From the IMG/VR virus record IMGVR_UViG_3300025418_000675, positions 1 through 21,071 of that record: a stretch of DNA of 21,071 bases; one strand, given 5' to 3'. This DNA is from a virus. Under the pieces are notes generated by a model. It ran no database searches. It was not told where the DNA came from and saw only the letters and a list, made by a program, of their open reading frames with translations. Below are positions 6,673 through 14,181 of the stretch, piece by piece. Each line of letters opens with the position of its first letter. Position 1 is the first letter of the stretch. A program made the translations under genes and the position numbers.

Positions 6673-7078
6673 TGTATTCCTTGATGTGTGATTTTCTCAC
6701 TCGTACCATAATCCAAGTGTTGTAGTATTCATCCGTTTCCATAACGCCACGGACAAATTGCTCTTTTGCTTCGAGATAACCACATTCGCCTTTGGACCGG
6801 CAAAGATGTAATATTTCACGGGTGAATTTGTCATGACCCAATGATAACACATCTTTGCTTAGTTCGGCACTACTTCCATAGTAAGTTTGCCAATCACTAA
6901 ATGCTTTATACCGTTTTTTCTTACCTTTGACTTGTCTGGTTTTGGTAGAATAGAAAAATTTCTTACCTATGTACTTTTTGTTATTCGTTGTATTGATAAT
7001 CAAGTATACGAATCCGTAATTATCACCAATCAAGTCTTCCGTAAAATCAGTATTATTATATTGCCAGTTTATTCCCAT
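6641..7078 (-). CDS. GIY-YIG-like nuclease-fold protein, 145 aa
   Basis: The N-terminal part carries GFVYLIINTTNNKKYIGKK at residues 22-40, which reads as the GIY-YIG core (VYLI at 24-27, YIG at 36-38). A basic loop (TRQVKGKKKRYKAF) and WQTYYGSS (63-70) follow, then a GHDKFTREIL helix and a candidate catalytic glutamate in YLEAKEQF (E103). Members are found in T4-like phages as putative endonucleases; GIY-YIG domains act in homing, repair and restriction. There is no added DNA-binding module, so a homing role is not favoured; it sits within a conserved gene run between nrdB-side genes and RNase H. ATG at 7076-7078 overlaps the upstream stop by ten bases. Confidence 0.72.
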   Translation of the reverse strand: MGINWQYNNTDFTEDLIGDNYGFVYLIINTTNNKKYIGKKFFYSTKTRQVKGKKKRYKAFSDWQTYYGSSAELSKDVLSLGHDKFTREILHLCRSKGECGYLEAKEQFVRGVMETDEYYNTWIMVRVRKSHIKEYNARLSSKIKE

Positions 7079-7254
7079 TCCTCATTATCCAAATCGTCAT
7101 CATCCTCTATATAGTCCTCGGATAATTCATCGATTTGTTCGCCGCAGAATGGGCAATGCTCTGGTAAGTCTTGAGATACTAGTTCTTCCATAAATGCTAT
7201 GCTATAAGATGATTCACAACTTAAGCATTCTCCTGATAATTGTTTTTGTGTCAT
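7069..7254 (-). CDS. zinc-ribbon small protein, 61 aa
   Basis: Two CxxC knuckles (C10/C13 and C34/C37, the second as CPFCGE) give a classic small zinc ribbon, followed by a very acidic tail (EDYIEDDDDLDNEEWE). The role is unknown; in T4-like phages such ribbons often lie near DNA metabolism genes. It starts at ATG 7252-7254, nine bases after the nrdB stop, with AAAGG ahead, and is probably co-transcribed with nrdA-nrdB. The acidic tail could act as a nucleic-acid mimic or protein contact, which is speculation. Confidence 0.75.
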   Translation of the reverse strand: MTQKQLSGECLSCESSYSIAFMEELVSQDLPEHCPFCGEQIDELSEDYIEDDDDLDNEEWE

Positions 7255-7263
7255 TGTAAACCT

Positions 7264-8250
7264 TTAGTGAGCCCAAACATCACCCCAATCTCCAGACAAA
7301 GAACCTTTTGCATAATCGGTTGCTCTATTCTCAAAGAAGTTTGTGTGTGTTGGTGCGTTAATCATTTCTTCTACCCATGGTAAAGGATTTCTTTTCACTT
7401 TAAACTGACCTTTAAGACCGAGAGAAATCAATCTGCGGTCAGCGATATAACGAATATATTTTTTAACATCTTCTGATGTCAAATCTTCCATTGGTCCCAT
7501 TTGAAATGCTAGGTCAATAAATTTATCTTCTAATTCAACCATTCTTTCAGCAATGGTGTATAAACGACCTTTGAGTTCATCATTCCAAATCTCACGATTT
7601 TCTTCAATGTATGTACGGAACAATTTAATCATGTTTTCGGTATGTTGAGTTTCGTCAACGATAGACCAAGTAACAATTTGACCCATGCCTTTCATTTTAC
7701 CGTGGCGTGGAAAATTTAACAACATAATAAACGAACTAAACAGTTGCATACCTTCGGTGAAAGCAGAGAATGTTGCAATATGTGTAGCCGTATTTTCTTT
7801 TGTTGTATTTTTAGAAGAAATGTCCATTACATAGTCGTGTTTCTCTTTCATTTCAGCATATTCCATAAACTCATTGTATGTTGTCTCTGGTAAACCAAGA
7901 GTTTCAATTAAATGAGAGTAGGCCGCAACGTGCAATGCTTCACGAGCAGCAAAGCCCAATAACATCATACGAATTTCAGGCTGTGGGAAATATGGAAGAT
8001 AATTATTTACATAACCACCTGCCACATCAATATCGCCTTGAGTAAAGAAGCGGAAGATATGTGTTAGAAATTGTTTTTCTTCTTTGCTTAATTTCTTTTT
8101 CCAATCCTTAACATCTTCAAGCATTGGAACTTCTGAATGCAGCCAATGTGATTGTTCGTGCTTCAACCAGGCATCATATGCCCAAGGATAGTTGAATGGT
8201 TTGAGGTATGTTCGTTCATCTGTTAAATTTAATTCTGTTTTCTTAATCAT
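7264..8250 (-). CDS. nrdB: ribonucleotide reductase class Ia, small subunit NrdB
   Basis: This subunit holds the diiron-tyrosyl radical that starts reduction of NDPs to dNDPs. With the start chosen here (328 aa), the ligands line up with E. coli R2: D73, E104, H107, E166, E200 and H203 (EALHVAAY and DETQH motifs), and the radical tyrosine is Y111. The C-terminus (GDWGDVWAH) would dock on NrdA. The frame is open further upstream to a TTG, but ATG 8248-8250 has AAGGA five bases ahead and lies two bases after the nrdA stop, so it is preferred. All metal ligands and the Tyr are present, so an active enzyme is expected. It supplies dNTPs for phage replication together with NrdA. Confidence 0.96.
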   Translation of the reverse strand: MIKKTELNLTDERTYLKPFNYPWAYDAWLKHEQSHWLHSEVPMLEDVKDWKKKLSKEEKQFLTHIFRFFTQGDIDVAGGYVNNYLPYFPQPEIRMMLLGFAAREALHVAAYSHLIETLGLPETTYNEFMEYAEMKEKHDYVMDISSKNTTKENTATHIATFSAFTEGMQLFSSFIMLLNFPRHGKMKGMGQIVTWSIVDETQHTENMIKLFRTYIEENREIWNDELKGRLYTIAERMVELEDKFIDLAFQMGPMEDLTSEDVKKYIRYIADRRLISLGLKGQFKVKRNPLPWVEEMINAPTHTNFFENRATDYAKGSLSGDWGDVWAH

Positions 8251-8251
8251 T

Positions 8252-10036
8252 TCATCCTTCGCAAGCAATACAGTCGTTACCTTGAGCAATTTGTGTCATG
8301 TCAATTTCCTTAATAATTTCACGTTGAATTTTCTTAGACACTTTATCTGCTTTACCTATTTTTTCTGAACGGCAATAGTATAGAGTTTTCAATCCTTTTT
8401 TCCATGCCATAAAATGAATAGCATGAATATATTTGATATGTACATCTGGTCTAAAGAACAGATTTAATGATTGCGCTTGGTCAATATACACTTGACGGTC
8501 TGCAGCAAGGTCAATAACCCATCTTTGGTCAATTTCCATAGAGGTTTTGAAAACGTCACGCTCTGCATCAGAGAGTATATCGAGATGCTGACAACTACCA
8601 TCATTGGCAATAATACTAGACCAAGCATCAGCGTAAGCTTGTTCATCTTTTAGTTTCTCCTTTAGAATTTTATCTAACCAACGGTTTTTATTTAAAAATG
8701 ATCCCGATAAAGTATCCTGACGATAAGCATTAGCACGATAGGGCTCAATAGATGGACTGGTATTACCCATAATGATGGAAGATGAGGCATTAGGAGCAAT
8801 GGCCATAACATGACTGAACCTGCGGCCAGTGCCAGCAGCGTCAGGAGCTTCACCACGTTCTTTACCCAATTGAAGATTTGCAACATCTAGTCCTTCCCGA
8901 ATTGTTTTAAAGATTTTATTGTTTGCAACTTTCGCCATGACGCCTTCGAAAGCAATTCCATTGCGTTGTAAGTAAGCATGAAACCCAAGAGCGCCAATAC
9001 CAATGCTTCGCTCACGTTCAGCAGAATATTTTGCTCTTGCAATGGCATCAGGAGCGTTATCAATAAAATACTGAAGCACATTATCGAGCATTTCAGCAAC
9101 ATCTTTAAGGAATTGCTTATTGTTTTTCCATTCATCATAAGTCTCCAAATTCAAACTAGAGAGGCAACATACTGCTGTTCTTTCCTCGTTAGTTGGTAAA
9201 ATAATTTCAGAACATAAGTTTGATTGATGTACTTTCAAACCTTTATCTTTTAACCACTTTGGTAATTGATTGTTACTTGTATCAATAAAATGTAAATATG
9301 GTTCACCCGTATGCATACGCAATTCGAGAATCATTTGCCATAACATTTTTGCTGATACAGTTTCACGAATTTCATTTGATGCTGGGTCTACTAAATTCCA
9401 ATCATCATTGGTTTCAGGATCCAACATACACTTCTCAATGATTTGCATGAACTCATCGGTGATGTTAATACCATGATGAAGATTTAGACATCGTTGATTT
9501 TGGTCGCCTGTTGGCTTCCGCATTTCGAGGAAAGAAATAATATCGGGATGGCTAATGTCAAGATAGGCAGCATAACTACCACGCCGAGTACGACCTTGAC
9601 GATAAGCAAGAGAACTCGCATCATAAATTTTAAGGTGAGGCATAACGCCAGTAGACTTATCATCGGCAGACCGAATACCAAAACCAATACCCACACCGCC
9701 CCCGAGCATAGAGAGCCAATTAGTTTCTGATAGATTGTCAACTAATCCCTCCGCAGTATCTTCGATATAATTGAGAAAACAACTAATAGGCATTCCCCGC
9801 TTAGACCTACCAAAGCTAAGAATAGGAGTGCTATAGGATAACCAATGAGAACTGCTATAATCGTAAAGCCGTTGTGCGTGTTCAGGAGAGGAACTAAACG
9901 CCTTGGAGACGAATGCGAATCGATGTTGTGGACTTTCTTCATCTTCCCTCATGTAACTTTCTTTTAGTCTTTTTATGCCCAATTCATCAAAAAGTTTATC
10001 TCGTTTCAAATCAATCTTAATTCCTAGATATTCCAT
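8252..10036 (-). CDS. nrdA: ribonucleotide reductase class Ia, large subunit NrdA (no ATP-cone)
   Basis: The catalytic subunit of ribonucleotide reductase, 594 aa. Active-site elements are visible: SCFLN (C86, partner of the redox pair), NLCSEI (273-278, with the thiyl-radical Cys C275 and catalytic Glu E277), CCLSSLNLE (C290 aligns with the second redox Cys), the PNASSS region, and KTLYYCRS with the two radical-transfer tyrosines. The C-terminal tail CIACEG carries the CxxC that passes electrons from thioredoxin or glutaredoxin. The protein starts directly with the catalytic fold; the N-terminal ATP-cone of E. coli NrdA (about 90 residues) is absent, so dATP feedback at that site is probably lost. 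ATG 10034-10036 follows AAGGTGAG at good distance. No phage thioredoxin or glutaredoxin is in this window. Confidence 0.95.
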   Translation of the reverse strand: MEYLGIKIDLKRDKLFDELGIKRLKESYMREDEESPQHRFAFVSKAFSSSPEHAQRLYDYSSSHWLSYSTPILSFGRSKRGMPISCFLNYIEDTAEGLVDNLSETNWLSMLGGGVGIGFGIRSADDKSTGVMPHLKIYDASSLAYRQGRTRRGSYAAYLDISHPDIISFLEMRKPTGDQNQRCLNLHHGINITDEFMQIIEKCMLDPETNDDWNLVDPASNEIRETVSAKMLWQMILELRMHTGEPYLHFIDTSNNQLPKWLKDKGLKVHQSNLCSEIILPTNEERTAVCCLSSLNLETYDEWKNNKQFLKDVAEMLDNVLQYFIDNAPDAIARAKYSAERERSIGIGALGFHAYLQRNGIAFEGVMAKVANNKIFKTIREGLDVANLQLGKERGEAPDAAGTGRRFSHVMAIAPNASSSIIMGNTSPSIEPYRANAYRQDTLSGSFLNKNRWLDKILKEKLKDEQAYADAWSSIIANDGSCQHLDILSDAERDVFKTSMEIDQRWVIDLAADRQVYIDQAQSLNLFFRPDVHIKYIHAIHFMAWKKGLKTLYYCRSEKIGKADKVSKKIQREIIKEIDMTQIAQGNDCIACEG

Positions 10037-10057
10037 GCAAACTCACCTTTATTGTTA

Positions 10058-10522
10058 TTATTTTCCGTAATTCAAAATTTCTTTTTTATAATCTTCGTCC
10101 CAATAATCGTAGTAATTGGACTTCATCAACTTTTCTCTTGCTTCTTCCAACTTCTTTCTTGGATTAACTAGAATAGTAGGATACTTTCCATTACTTGTAT
10201 TAACGCCATTAATAAAACCAGGATTATCAGGATGGTCTTTTAAGAAAATCATATCGTTACGTTTTGACTGCAACTTAGCTATGATACTCTTTAAATCTTC
10301 ATCTGTCAAATCTTTTTTAAGATTATAAAAAACGATTATTTCAAAATCAGGTGTTGTCTCAATGTATCTTAGTATGTAGGCCACACATTCTTTGCCAATG
10401 TAAGACCAAAATACTTTTTTTTCTTCTAATGCAGACTTTGCATAAGGACAAACATTAAACCCACCAAGTTCATCCTTTTTCTCCGAAATCCTTTGTACCC
10501 AATTGATTAAATCTTTTTCCAA
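10058..10522 (-). CDS. conserved phage hypothetical protein, 154 aa (TTG start)
   Basis: A soluble protein with GGFNVCPYAKSAL at residues 20-32, then alternating strands and helices (EIIVFYNL, TILVNPRKKL) and a Tyr/Asp-rich end (NYYDYWDEDYKKEIL). The CPYAK element recalls bacterial DUF1415-type proteins, but I do not claim membership. The only start that keeps the full conserved N-terminus is TTG at 10520-10522, with GGAG eight bases ahead; it overlaps the primase gene end by 16 bases. No later ATG would leave a sensible protein. Position between primase and NrdA suggests a nucleotide or DNA metabolism role; the function is unknown. Confidence 0.7.
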   Translation of the reverse strand: MEKDLINWVQRISEKKDELGGFNVCPYAKSALEEKKVFWSYIGKECVAYILRYIETTPDFEIIVFYNLKKDLTDEDLKSIIAKLQSKRNDMIFLKDHPDNPGFINGVNTSNGKYPTILVNPRKKLEEAREKLMKSNYYDYWDEDYKKEILNYGK

Positions 10523-11517
10523 TTTACAAACTCCATTTTTGCACGCAAATTTACAAAGGTATTTTTACTTATAAAGTCTTGAATTTCGTCAGGTGAGAAC
10601 CCATCTAACACCATTTCATTAATGTCTTTAGAATCAACGAATTCTGGCCAAATGACTACTTTGAAGTGATTATCAATAGCAGAATTTATTTTTGCTACGA
10701 TTTCTTTGTTACGAGGTTCATTATCAAACACCAAAACAACTTTGGACTTGTCCACGCAATCGGCAATCGATTCTAAATTAGAGTCTGCTGTTGCCACTGC
10801 GTTCTTAATAAACATTGAATCAATTGGTCCTTCAACAACATATACATCTTGATTCAAATCAACTCTATCAAGGCCATAAACCTTTTTAACATCGTCATGT
10901 AACTTTAATGTGATATACCGGAGTTTCGATTCACCCAACGAGCGACCCTGGACAGCCACGAGTTCCTTCTCTTTATTATAAAACGGTATGACGAGCCGTT
11001 TATCGTTCTTGTGAAGGCCTTCTTTTTCAATCCCAAGGCCTTGTATGAAGGTTGCGAAATCTTCCGCATAGTATAGTTGCGAATAGAAGGTCTCCGGAAT
11101 CCGTCTTTGCGAAACATAGTTCTTAGCAAAATGCGCCTCTGGTAATGAGTCGATTGAAGGAAGTTCCAAGGCTTTCTTAAATACTGGTTTTTCAGTTTTA
11201 AATTCATCAAAGCTAGGCGCTGGCGTATTTGCATTTGGTGTACCTTCTTTATATCTTTCTAATTGATATTCTCTAAGTAATGATTCGTCAACTTGTTTCA
11301 GAAAATTATAAAACGTGGTTGATACACCACAATTATGACACATATAGAAGTAGTCATTCTTTTTACGGAATACAAAACCTCGGGCTTTAATTTTATTTTT
11401 CTGCGAGTCGCCACAGAGCGGACACCTGAAATTATATAAATCGGATTTTTTTTGAGAAAACCTTTGTAATTTAGGCGAAACACGGAGCAGGAAAGTCCTG
11501 TCGATAAAAACACTCAT
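10507..11517 (-). CDS. 61: DNA primase (T4 gp61-like, zinc finger plus TOPRIM)
   Basis: A 336 aa primase close in length to T4 gp61 (342 aa), which makes RNA primers with the replicative helicase. The N-terminal zinc-binding domain has C32/C35 (RCPLCGDS) and C60/C63 (MCHNCG). The catalytic TOPRIM fold has EGPID at 229-233 and VFDNE at 263-267. A central region contains the RLVIPFY motif and VQGRSLG, also typical of phage primases. ATG at 11515-11517; the ribosome binding site ahead is weak. The helicase partner (gp41-like) is not in the window. It heads the replication/nucleotide block that runs on through nrdA and nrdB. Secure. Confidence 0.9.
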   Translation of the reverse strand: MSVFIDRTFLLRVSPKLQRFSQKKSDLYNFRCPLCGDSQKNKIKARGFVFRKKNDYFYMCHNCGVSTTFYNFLKQVDESLLREYQLERYKEGTPNANTPAPSFDEFKTEKPVFKKALELPSIDSLPEAHFAKNYVSQRRIPETFYSQLYYAEDFATFIQGLGIEKEGLHKNDKRLVIPFYNKEKELVAVQGRSLGESKLRYITLKLHDDVKKVYGLDRVDLNQDVYVVEGPIDSMFIKNAVATADSNLESIADCVDKSKVVLVFDNEPRNKEIVAKINSAIDNHFKVVIWPEFVDSKDINEMVLDGFSPDEIQDFISKNTFVNLRAKMEFVNWKKI

Positions 11518-11539
11518 AATATAATATTACCAAATTTGA

Positions 11540-11953
11540 TTAATGTATAGACTTGATTATTGTATCAATATTTCCATGGGAAATCAACCATGAGATAACA
11601 ACAATACCACCAACAATTGTCCACTTCCATTGCAAAAGTTTATCTAACTGTTCTTTTTCAGCGGTATTGTGGTCAGTAACACACTTACGGAGACCTTTGA
11701 TTTCTTCCATAATTCTTAATTCGGAAGCTTGCATTTTGTCCAAAACGGTATCAATACGGTCATGTATCTCTCTTACATCCGCATCTACCTCTACTCTACG
11801 ATTATCCATGTCTGTGTAAACCTTTGCTATGTGTCGGTCGTGTTGTTCCACCAGTTTTTCGATAACCGCATCTAGTTTATTACAAATTGCTGATAAAGTC
11901 AATACTTGTGTTTTTAAAACACCAACATCAACTTTTAGTTCCTCTTCCGCCAT
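11540..11953 (-). CDS. coiled-coil protein with C-terminal membrane anchor (XhlA-like architecture)
   Basis: A 137 aa protein: a long N-terminal coiled coil (about residues 5-108, heptad-like with NKLDAVIEKL, RIDTVLDKM, EEIKGLRK) followed by one hydrophobic helix (about 110-125, KWTIVGGIVVISWLI) and a short tail. This tail-anchored layout matches hemolysin XhlA-type phage proteins that sit next to holins and endolysins. It is the last gene of the lysis cassette. The ATG (11951-11953) follows the stop of the 57 aa secreted protein by one base. A role in lysis timing or in the membrane is inferred from neighbours and topology. Confidence 0.65.
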   Translation of the reverse strand: MAEEELKVDVGVLKTQVLTLSAICNKLDAVIEKLVEQHDRHIAKVYTDMDNRRVEVDADVREIHDRIDTVLDKMQASELRIMEEIKGLRKCVTDHNTAEKEQLDKLLQWKWTIVGGIVVISWLISHGNIDTIIKSIH

Positions 11954-11954
11954 T

Positions 11955-12128
11955 TTATTTTTTCTTTACGGGGATAGTTGTGGCATCAGCAATAGCTTGA
12001 TGAATCTTTACAGTCTTGCATACCGAAACTGTCTTACCTTTTACCACTTTATCGTGGCAGATTTTTTTGGTTTCTGCTTGTACAGTTAAAGAAAACAAAG
12101 CTAATACGATTAGTAATGATTTTTTCAT
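11955..12128 (-). CDS. small secreted protein, 57 aa, with signal peptide
   Basis: ATG at 12126-12128 with GGAGA ahead, TAA at 11955-11957. The first 18 residues (MKKSLLIVLALFSLTVQA) form a clear Sec signal peptide with cleavage expected after VQA. The mature part is about 39 residues, lysine-rich, with two cysteines (in KICHDK and SVCKTV) that could form a disulfide in the periplasm. It lies between the holin candidate and the tail-anchored protein, separated by one base on each side. No family recognised. A periplasmic role during lysis or in host exclusion is possible but unproven. Confidence 0.75.
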   Translation of the reverse strand: MKKSLLIVLALFSLTVQAETKKICHDKVVKGKTVSVCKTVKIHQAIADATTIPVKKK

Positions 12129-12129
12129 C

Positions 12130-12630
12130 TTATCTCTCCGGCATATTCATAGCAGGACCTAGTGGTTTCAACATAGGTGCTGCAGGGGTTGTTGTAACAG
12201 TTTCAGATACAGTTGTAGTAGTTGAAGCTGGCATTGCAGTTGGTGACATTATTGGTGACATTGGCCTTGGTGCCATTGGCATTGGTGAACCACCCATTGG
12301 TGATGGCATACCTGGTGTTGGTAAACCACCATTATTTGCGCCTGCCATCTTTTCTTGTGTTCTACCATAAGCAGCGATACCAAGAACAGCACCCATAGCA
12401 AGATGAAACAAACCAGCACCTTGTAATGTTAATGGTTGCCATTGACTGGTAACTTGGCCATGATTAAGTGCTTGTAATAAACTCCACAATACAGGCGCAA
12501 ATAAGAAATCAAATAAACAAATAATCATATACATCCAACCCATCATTGGACGCCACTTACTGTTCATCCAATCTTCTTTTTTCTTCTCGCTATCGCTGAG
12601 TTGTTTATATTCTTTTTCTGTATCTGGCAT
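12130..12630 (-). CDS. holin candidate, two TM helices and Pro/Met/Thr-rich tail
   Basis: A 166 aa membrane protein placed directly after the endolysin gene (TAA and ATG abut). It has a charged N-terminus, WRPMMGWMYMIICLFDF with a first membrane helix at about 30-54, a second at about 69-89, and then a low-complexity tail (95-166) of Pro, Met, Ala and Thr with no further helix. The WRPxxGW start matches the pattern of three-TM/GTA-type holin families, common in phages of aquatic bacteria. The function as holin is inferred from topology, motif and its place beside the GH19 endolysin. The long tail is not typical of holins. Confidence 0.72.
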   Translation of the reverse strand: MPDTEKEYKQLSDSEKKKEDWMNSKWRPMMGWMYMIICLFDFLFAPVLWSLLQALNHGQVTSQWQPLTLQGAGLFHLAMGAVLGIAAYGRTQEKMAGANNGGLPTPGMPSPMGGSPMPMAPRPMSPIMSPTAMPASTTTTVSETVTTTPAAPMLKPLGPAMNMPER

Positions 12631-13239
12631 TTAGGCACCAAGTACTTGTAATGCGTGCTGATAGTGTTGTTTTCTTTCTGCTTCACCTAAAGAACCACCA
12701 TTGATGATGTGTGAAATTTGGTCAATATCACCATTATCTGCGTGAGCATTTAGATTGGCATTTTCCCAAAAATAACAAGCAGACTGTACGGCACCTTCAA
12801 ATGTACCCATATAAGCAGGAACATCTTCTACTGACATTTGAATTGAATCAGCAAATGCTTGATAGTTGTCTTTACCAGTCAATTGAATTAGACCACGACC
12901 ACAATATTTCCAACCATCACCAGAAGCCTCATCGCCGTTACCCATGCGACCAGCGTAAGCACGATTAGCGATTGCTTCTGGATTGTGTTGATATTGTTCA
13001 GCAATTTCTAATGTTTGAAAATGTGAAGGCCATGTTCTATGTAAAGATTCTGCCTTATAGTTCAGATTCTCTTGGATTGCGGTGAAATTAGCAGATTCAA
13101 CACAGCACTCACCCATAAATGCAGCAACACGCAAAGGTGAAGTGATATCATATTGTGGCAAAATTTTATTTAATGCCTCAACCCATTGTTCAGCGTATGG
13201 ATTATTAGGTACAATTGCGTGAAATTCTTCTAAAGTCAT
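12631..13239 (-). CDS. endolysin, glycoside hydrolase family 19 (chitinase-like muramidase)
   Basis: A 202 aa single-domain GH19 lysin. Typical elements are FMGECCVESANF at residues 41-52, with E48 as likely catalytic glutamate, RTWPSHF at 68-74, RAYAGRMGNGDEASGDGW at 93-110, and the family hallmark YCGRGLIQLTGKDNY at 112-126. Phage GH19 enzymes cut the glycan backbone of peptidoglycan. There is no signal peptide or cell-wall binding domain, so release to the periplasm must depend on a holin, consistent with the next gene. ATG 13237-13239 with AAGGA ahead. Secure family call. Confidence 0.92.
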   Translation of the reverse strand: MTLEEFHAIVPNNPYAEQWVEALNKILPQYDITSPLRVAAFMGECCVESANFTAIQENLNYKAESLHRTWPSHFQTLEIAEQYQHNPEAIANRAYAGRMGNGDEASGDGWKYCGRGLIQLTGKDNYQAFADSIQMSVEDVPAYMGTFEGAVQSACYFWENANLNAHADNGDIDQISHIINGGSLGEAERKQHYQHALQVLGA

Positions 13240-13248
13240 TTTTAATCC

Positions 13249-13608
13249 TTATGATGGTTGTGCTAATGTTGCTGGTGGCGCTTCTGGTGCTACTACAATT
13301 TGACTTGCTTGTGAGGCAGCAATAGTAGCATGAAGTTGTGCTTCTGCGGTTAAAGCCTGAACTTGTGCTGTGGCTTCATCGGCAGCTGCCTTAGCTGCAT
13401 CTGATGCCTTCTGCGATAGTTCTGCTGCGTCTTTAATTGCTAACGCCAATTCAGATTTAAGTGTATCTACTTTTGCGTTTGCATTAGCCGCATCAATTTT
13501 GGCTTGTGCAAAAATGGAAGTTAAATCACTTTTGATTACAGATTCAAATTTCTGTACATCTTTTACCAATGTTTCTTTTTCTTTTTCAAACAAATTCAAA
13601 ATACTCAT
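13249..13608 (-). CDS. Ala-rich coiled-coil protein, 119 aa
   Basis: Starts MSILNLFEKEKETLVKDVQK at ATG 13606-13608, with GGAG six bases ahead; the GGAG overlaps the stop of the 68 aa gene. A GTG start eight codons earlier is open but has no such site. The body is almost all helix with heptad-like Ala/Lys/Glu repeats (about residues 5-100, with runs such as AAELSQKASDAAKAAADEA) and ends in a Pro/Ala tail (APEAPPATLAQPS). No membrane segment. It lies between the spanin genes and the endolysin. Function unknown; a structural or membrane-associated rod is likely from composition. Confidence 0.7.
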   Translation of the reverse strand: MSILNLFEKEKETLVKDVQKFESVIKSDLTSIFAQAKIDAANANAKVDTLKSELALAIKDAAELSQKASDAAKAAADEATAQVQALTAEAQLHATIAASQASQIVVAPEAPPATLAQPS

Positions 13609-13618
13609 TTCAATCTCC

Positions 13619-13825
13619 TCAATAAATTGCACTTACGATTTGTACCACGTTTAACAAAACTGCTCTTGCTTCTTGGTCTAATTCAAACTCATCAGCGTTT
13701 GCATCAATTTGACCTTGAATGTTTAAATCTTCTACCAATTCTTTAAAGTCTGCGGCAGAAAGTTGACCAGCATTATATTGGTTCTGATACTCTTGTGCCT
13801 GAATGGCAATATCTCTTATACTCAT
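13619..13825 (-). CDS. hypothetical helical protein, 68 aa
   Basis: A short acidic protein, mostly helix: MSIRDIAIQAQEYQNQYNAG, then LSAADFKELVEDLNIQGQID and a hydrophobic C-terminal helix (AVLLNVVQIVSAIY). No signal or clear membrane segment. ATG 13823-13825 overlaps the upstream lipoprotein stop by four bases, so coupled. Small proteins of this type occur in lysis cassettes of T4-like aquatic phages as I recall, but I cannot name a family. Confidence 0.65.
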   Translation of the reverse strand: MSIRDIAIQAQEYQNQYNAGQLSAADFKELVEDLNIQGQIDANADEFELDQEARAVLLNVVQIVSAIY

Positions 13826-14181
13826 CTTGGTTTACTCCCCGTAACTTGTTGAATTCGTTCGGCCGATTTAGCTATGATATTTAGTTTTGCTTTACAATAT
13901 GCTTCGCCTGGATTTTCTTTATTGTGTAATTCTTCTATTAATCTAAACAAGTCGGTAGTTAATTTAATTTCTGCTTCATTATTTGGTAGATACTGGCTAT
14001 AATTTTTTAATTCAGCACCATCCAAATATAACATTTCAATAATATTATGACCACAAGAATTTAGTTCAGCAATTGTTCTAATTTGAGTTACCAAATAATA
14101 TTCATTGGCATCGTAAGGCCCAATCATCAAAGAACAACCTGTTACTAGACAAAATAGCGAACTGACTAGTAATTTTTTCAT
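13822..14181 (-). CDS. predicted lipoprotein, 119 aa
   Basis: MKKLLVSSLFCLVTGC at the N-terminus is a lipoprotein signal with lipobox LVTG-C; the lipidated Cys would be C16. The following SLMIGPYDANEYY has no Asp at position +2, so outer-membrane sorting is expected. The mature part is helical, with three further cysteines in the precursor (C11 in the signal, C43, C96). It overlaps the Rz1-like gene stop by four bases (ATGA) and thus continues the spanin module. It is not proline-rich like Rz1. It could be a second lysis factor or a superinfection-exclusion lipoprotein; the family is not recognised. Confidence 0.75.
   Translation of the reverse strand: MKKLLVSSLFCLVTGCSLMIGPYDANEYYLVTQIRTIAELNSCGHNIIEMLYLDGAELKNYSQYLPNNEAEIKLTTDLFRLIEELHNKENPGEAYCKAKLNIIAKSAERIQQVTGSKPR

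Noticed and set aside
8251-8289. Longer NrdB starting at a TTG inside nrdA
   Set aside because: The ATG at 8250 has a good ribosome binding site right after the nrdA stop, and the family N-terminus fits that start.
8464-9942. Other-frame minus-strand frames inside nrdA (60 to 85 aa)
   Set aside because: nrdA is a secure, motif-complete gene, and these frames have hydrophobic low-information products without convincing start signals.
10905-11513. Alternative minus-strand frames inside the primase gene
   Set aside because: They are out-of-frame readings of a primase with intact zinc and TOPRIM motifs.
11553-11568. TTGAT / ATCAA inverted repeat near the end of the tail-anchored protein gene
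   Set aside because: Only five base pairs, AT-rich, within coding sequence, and no T-run; too weak for a terminator or operator call.
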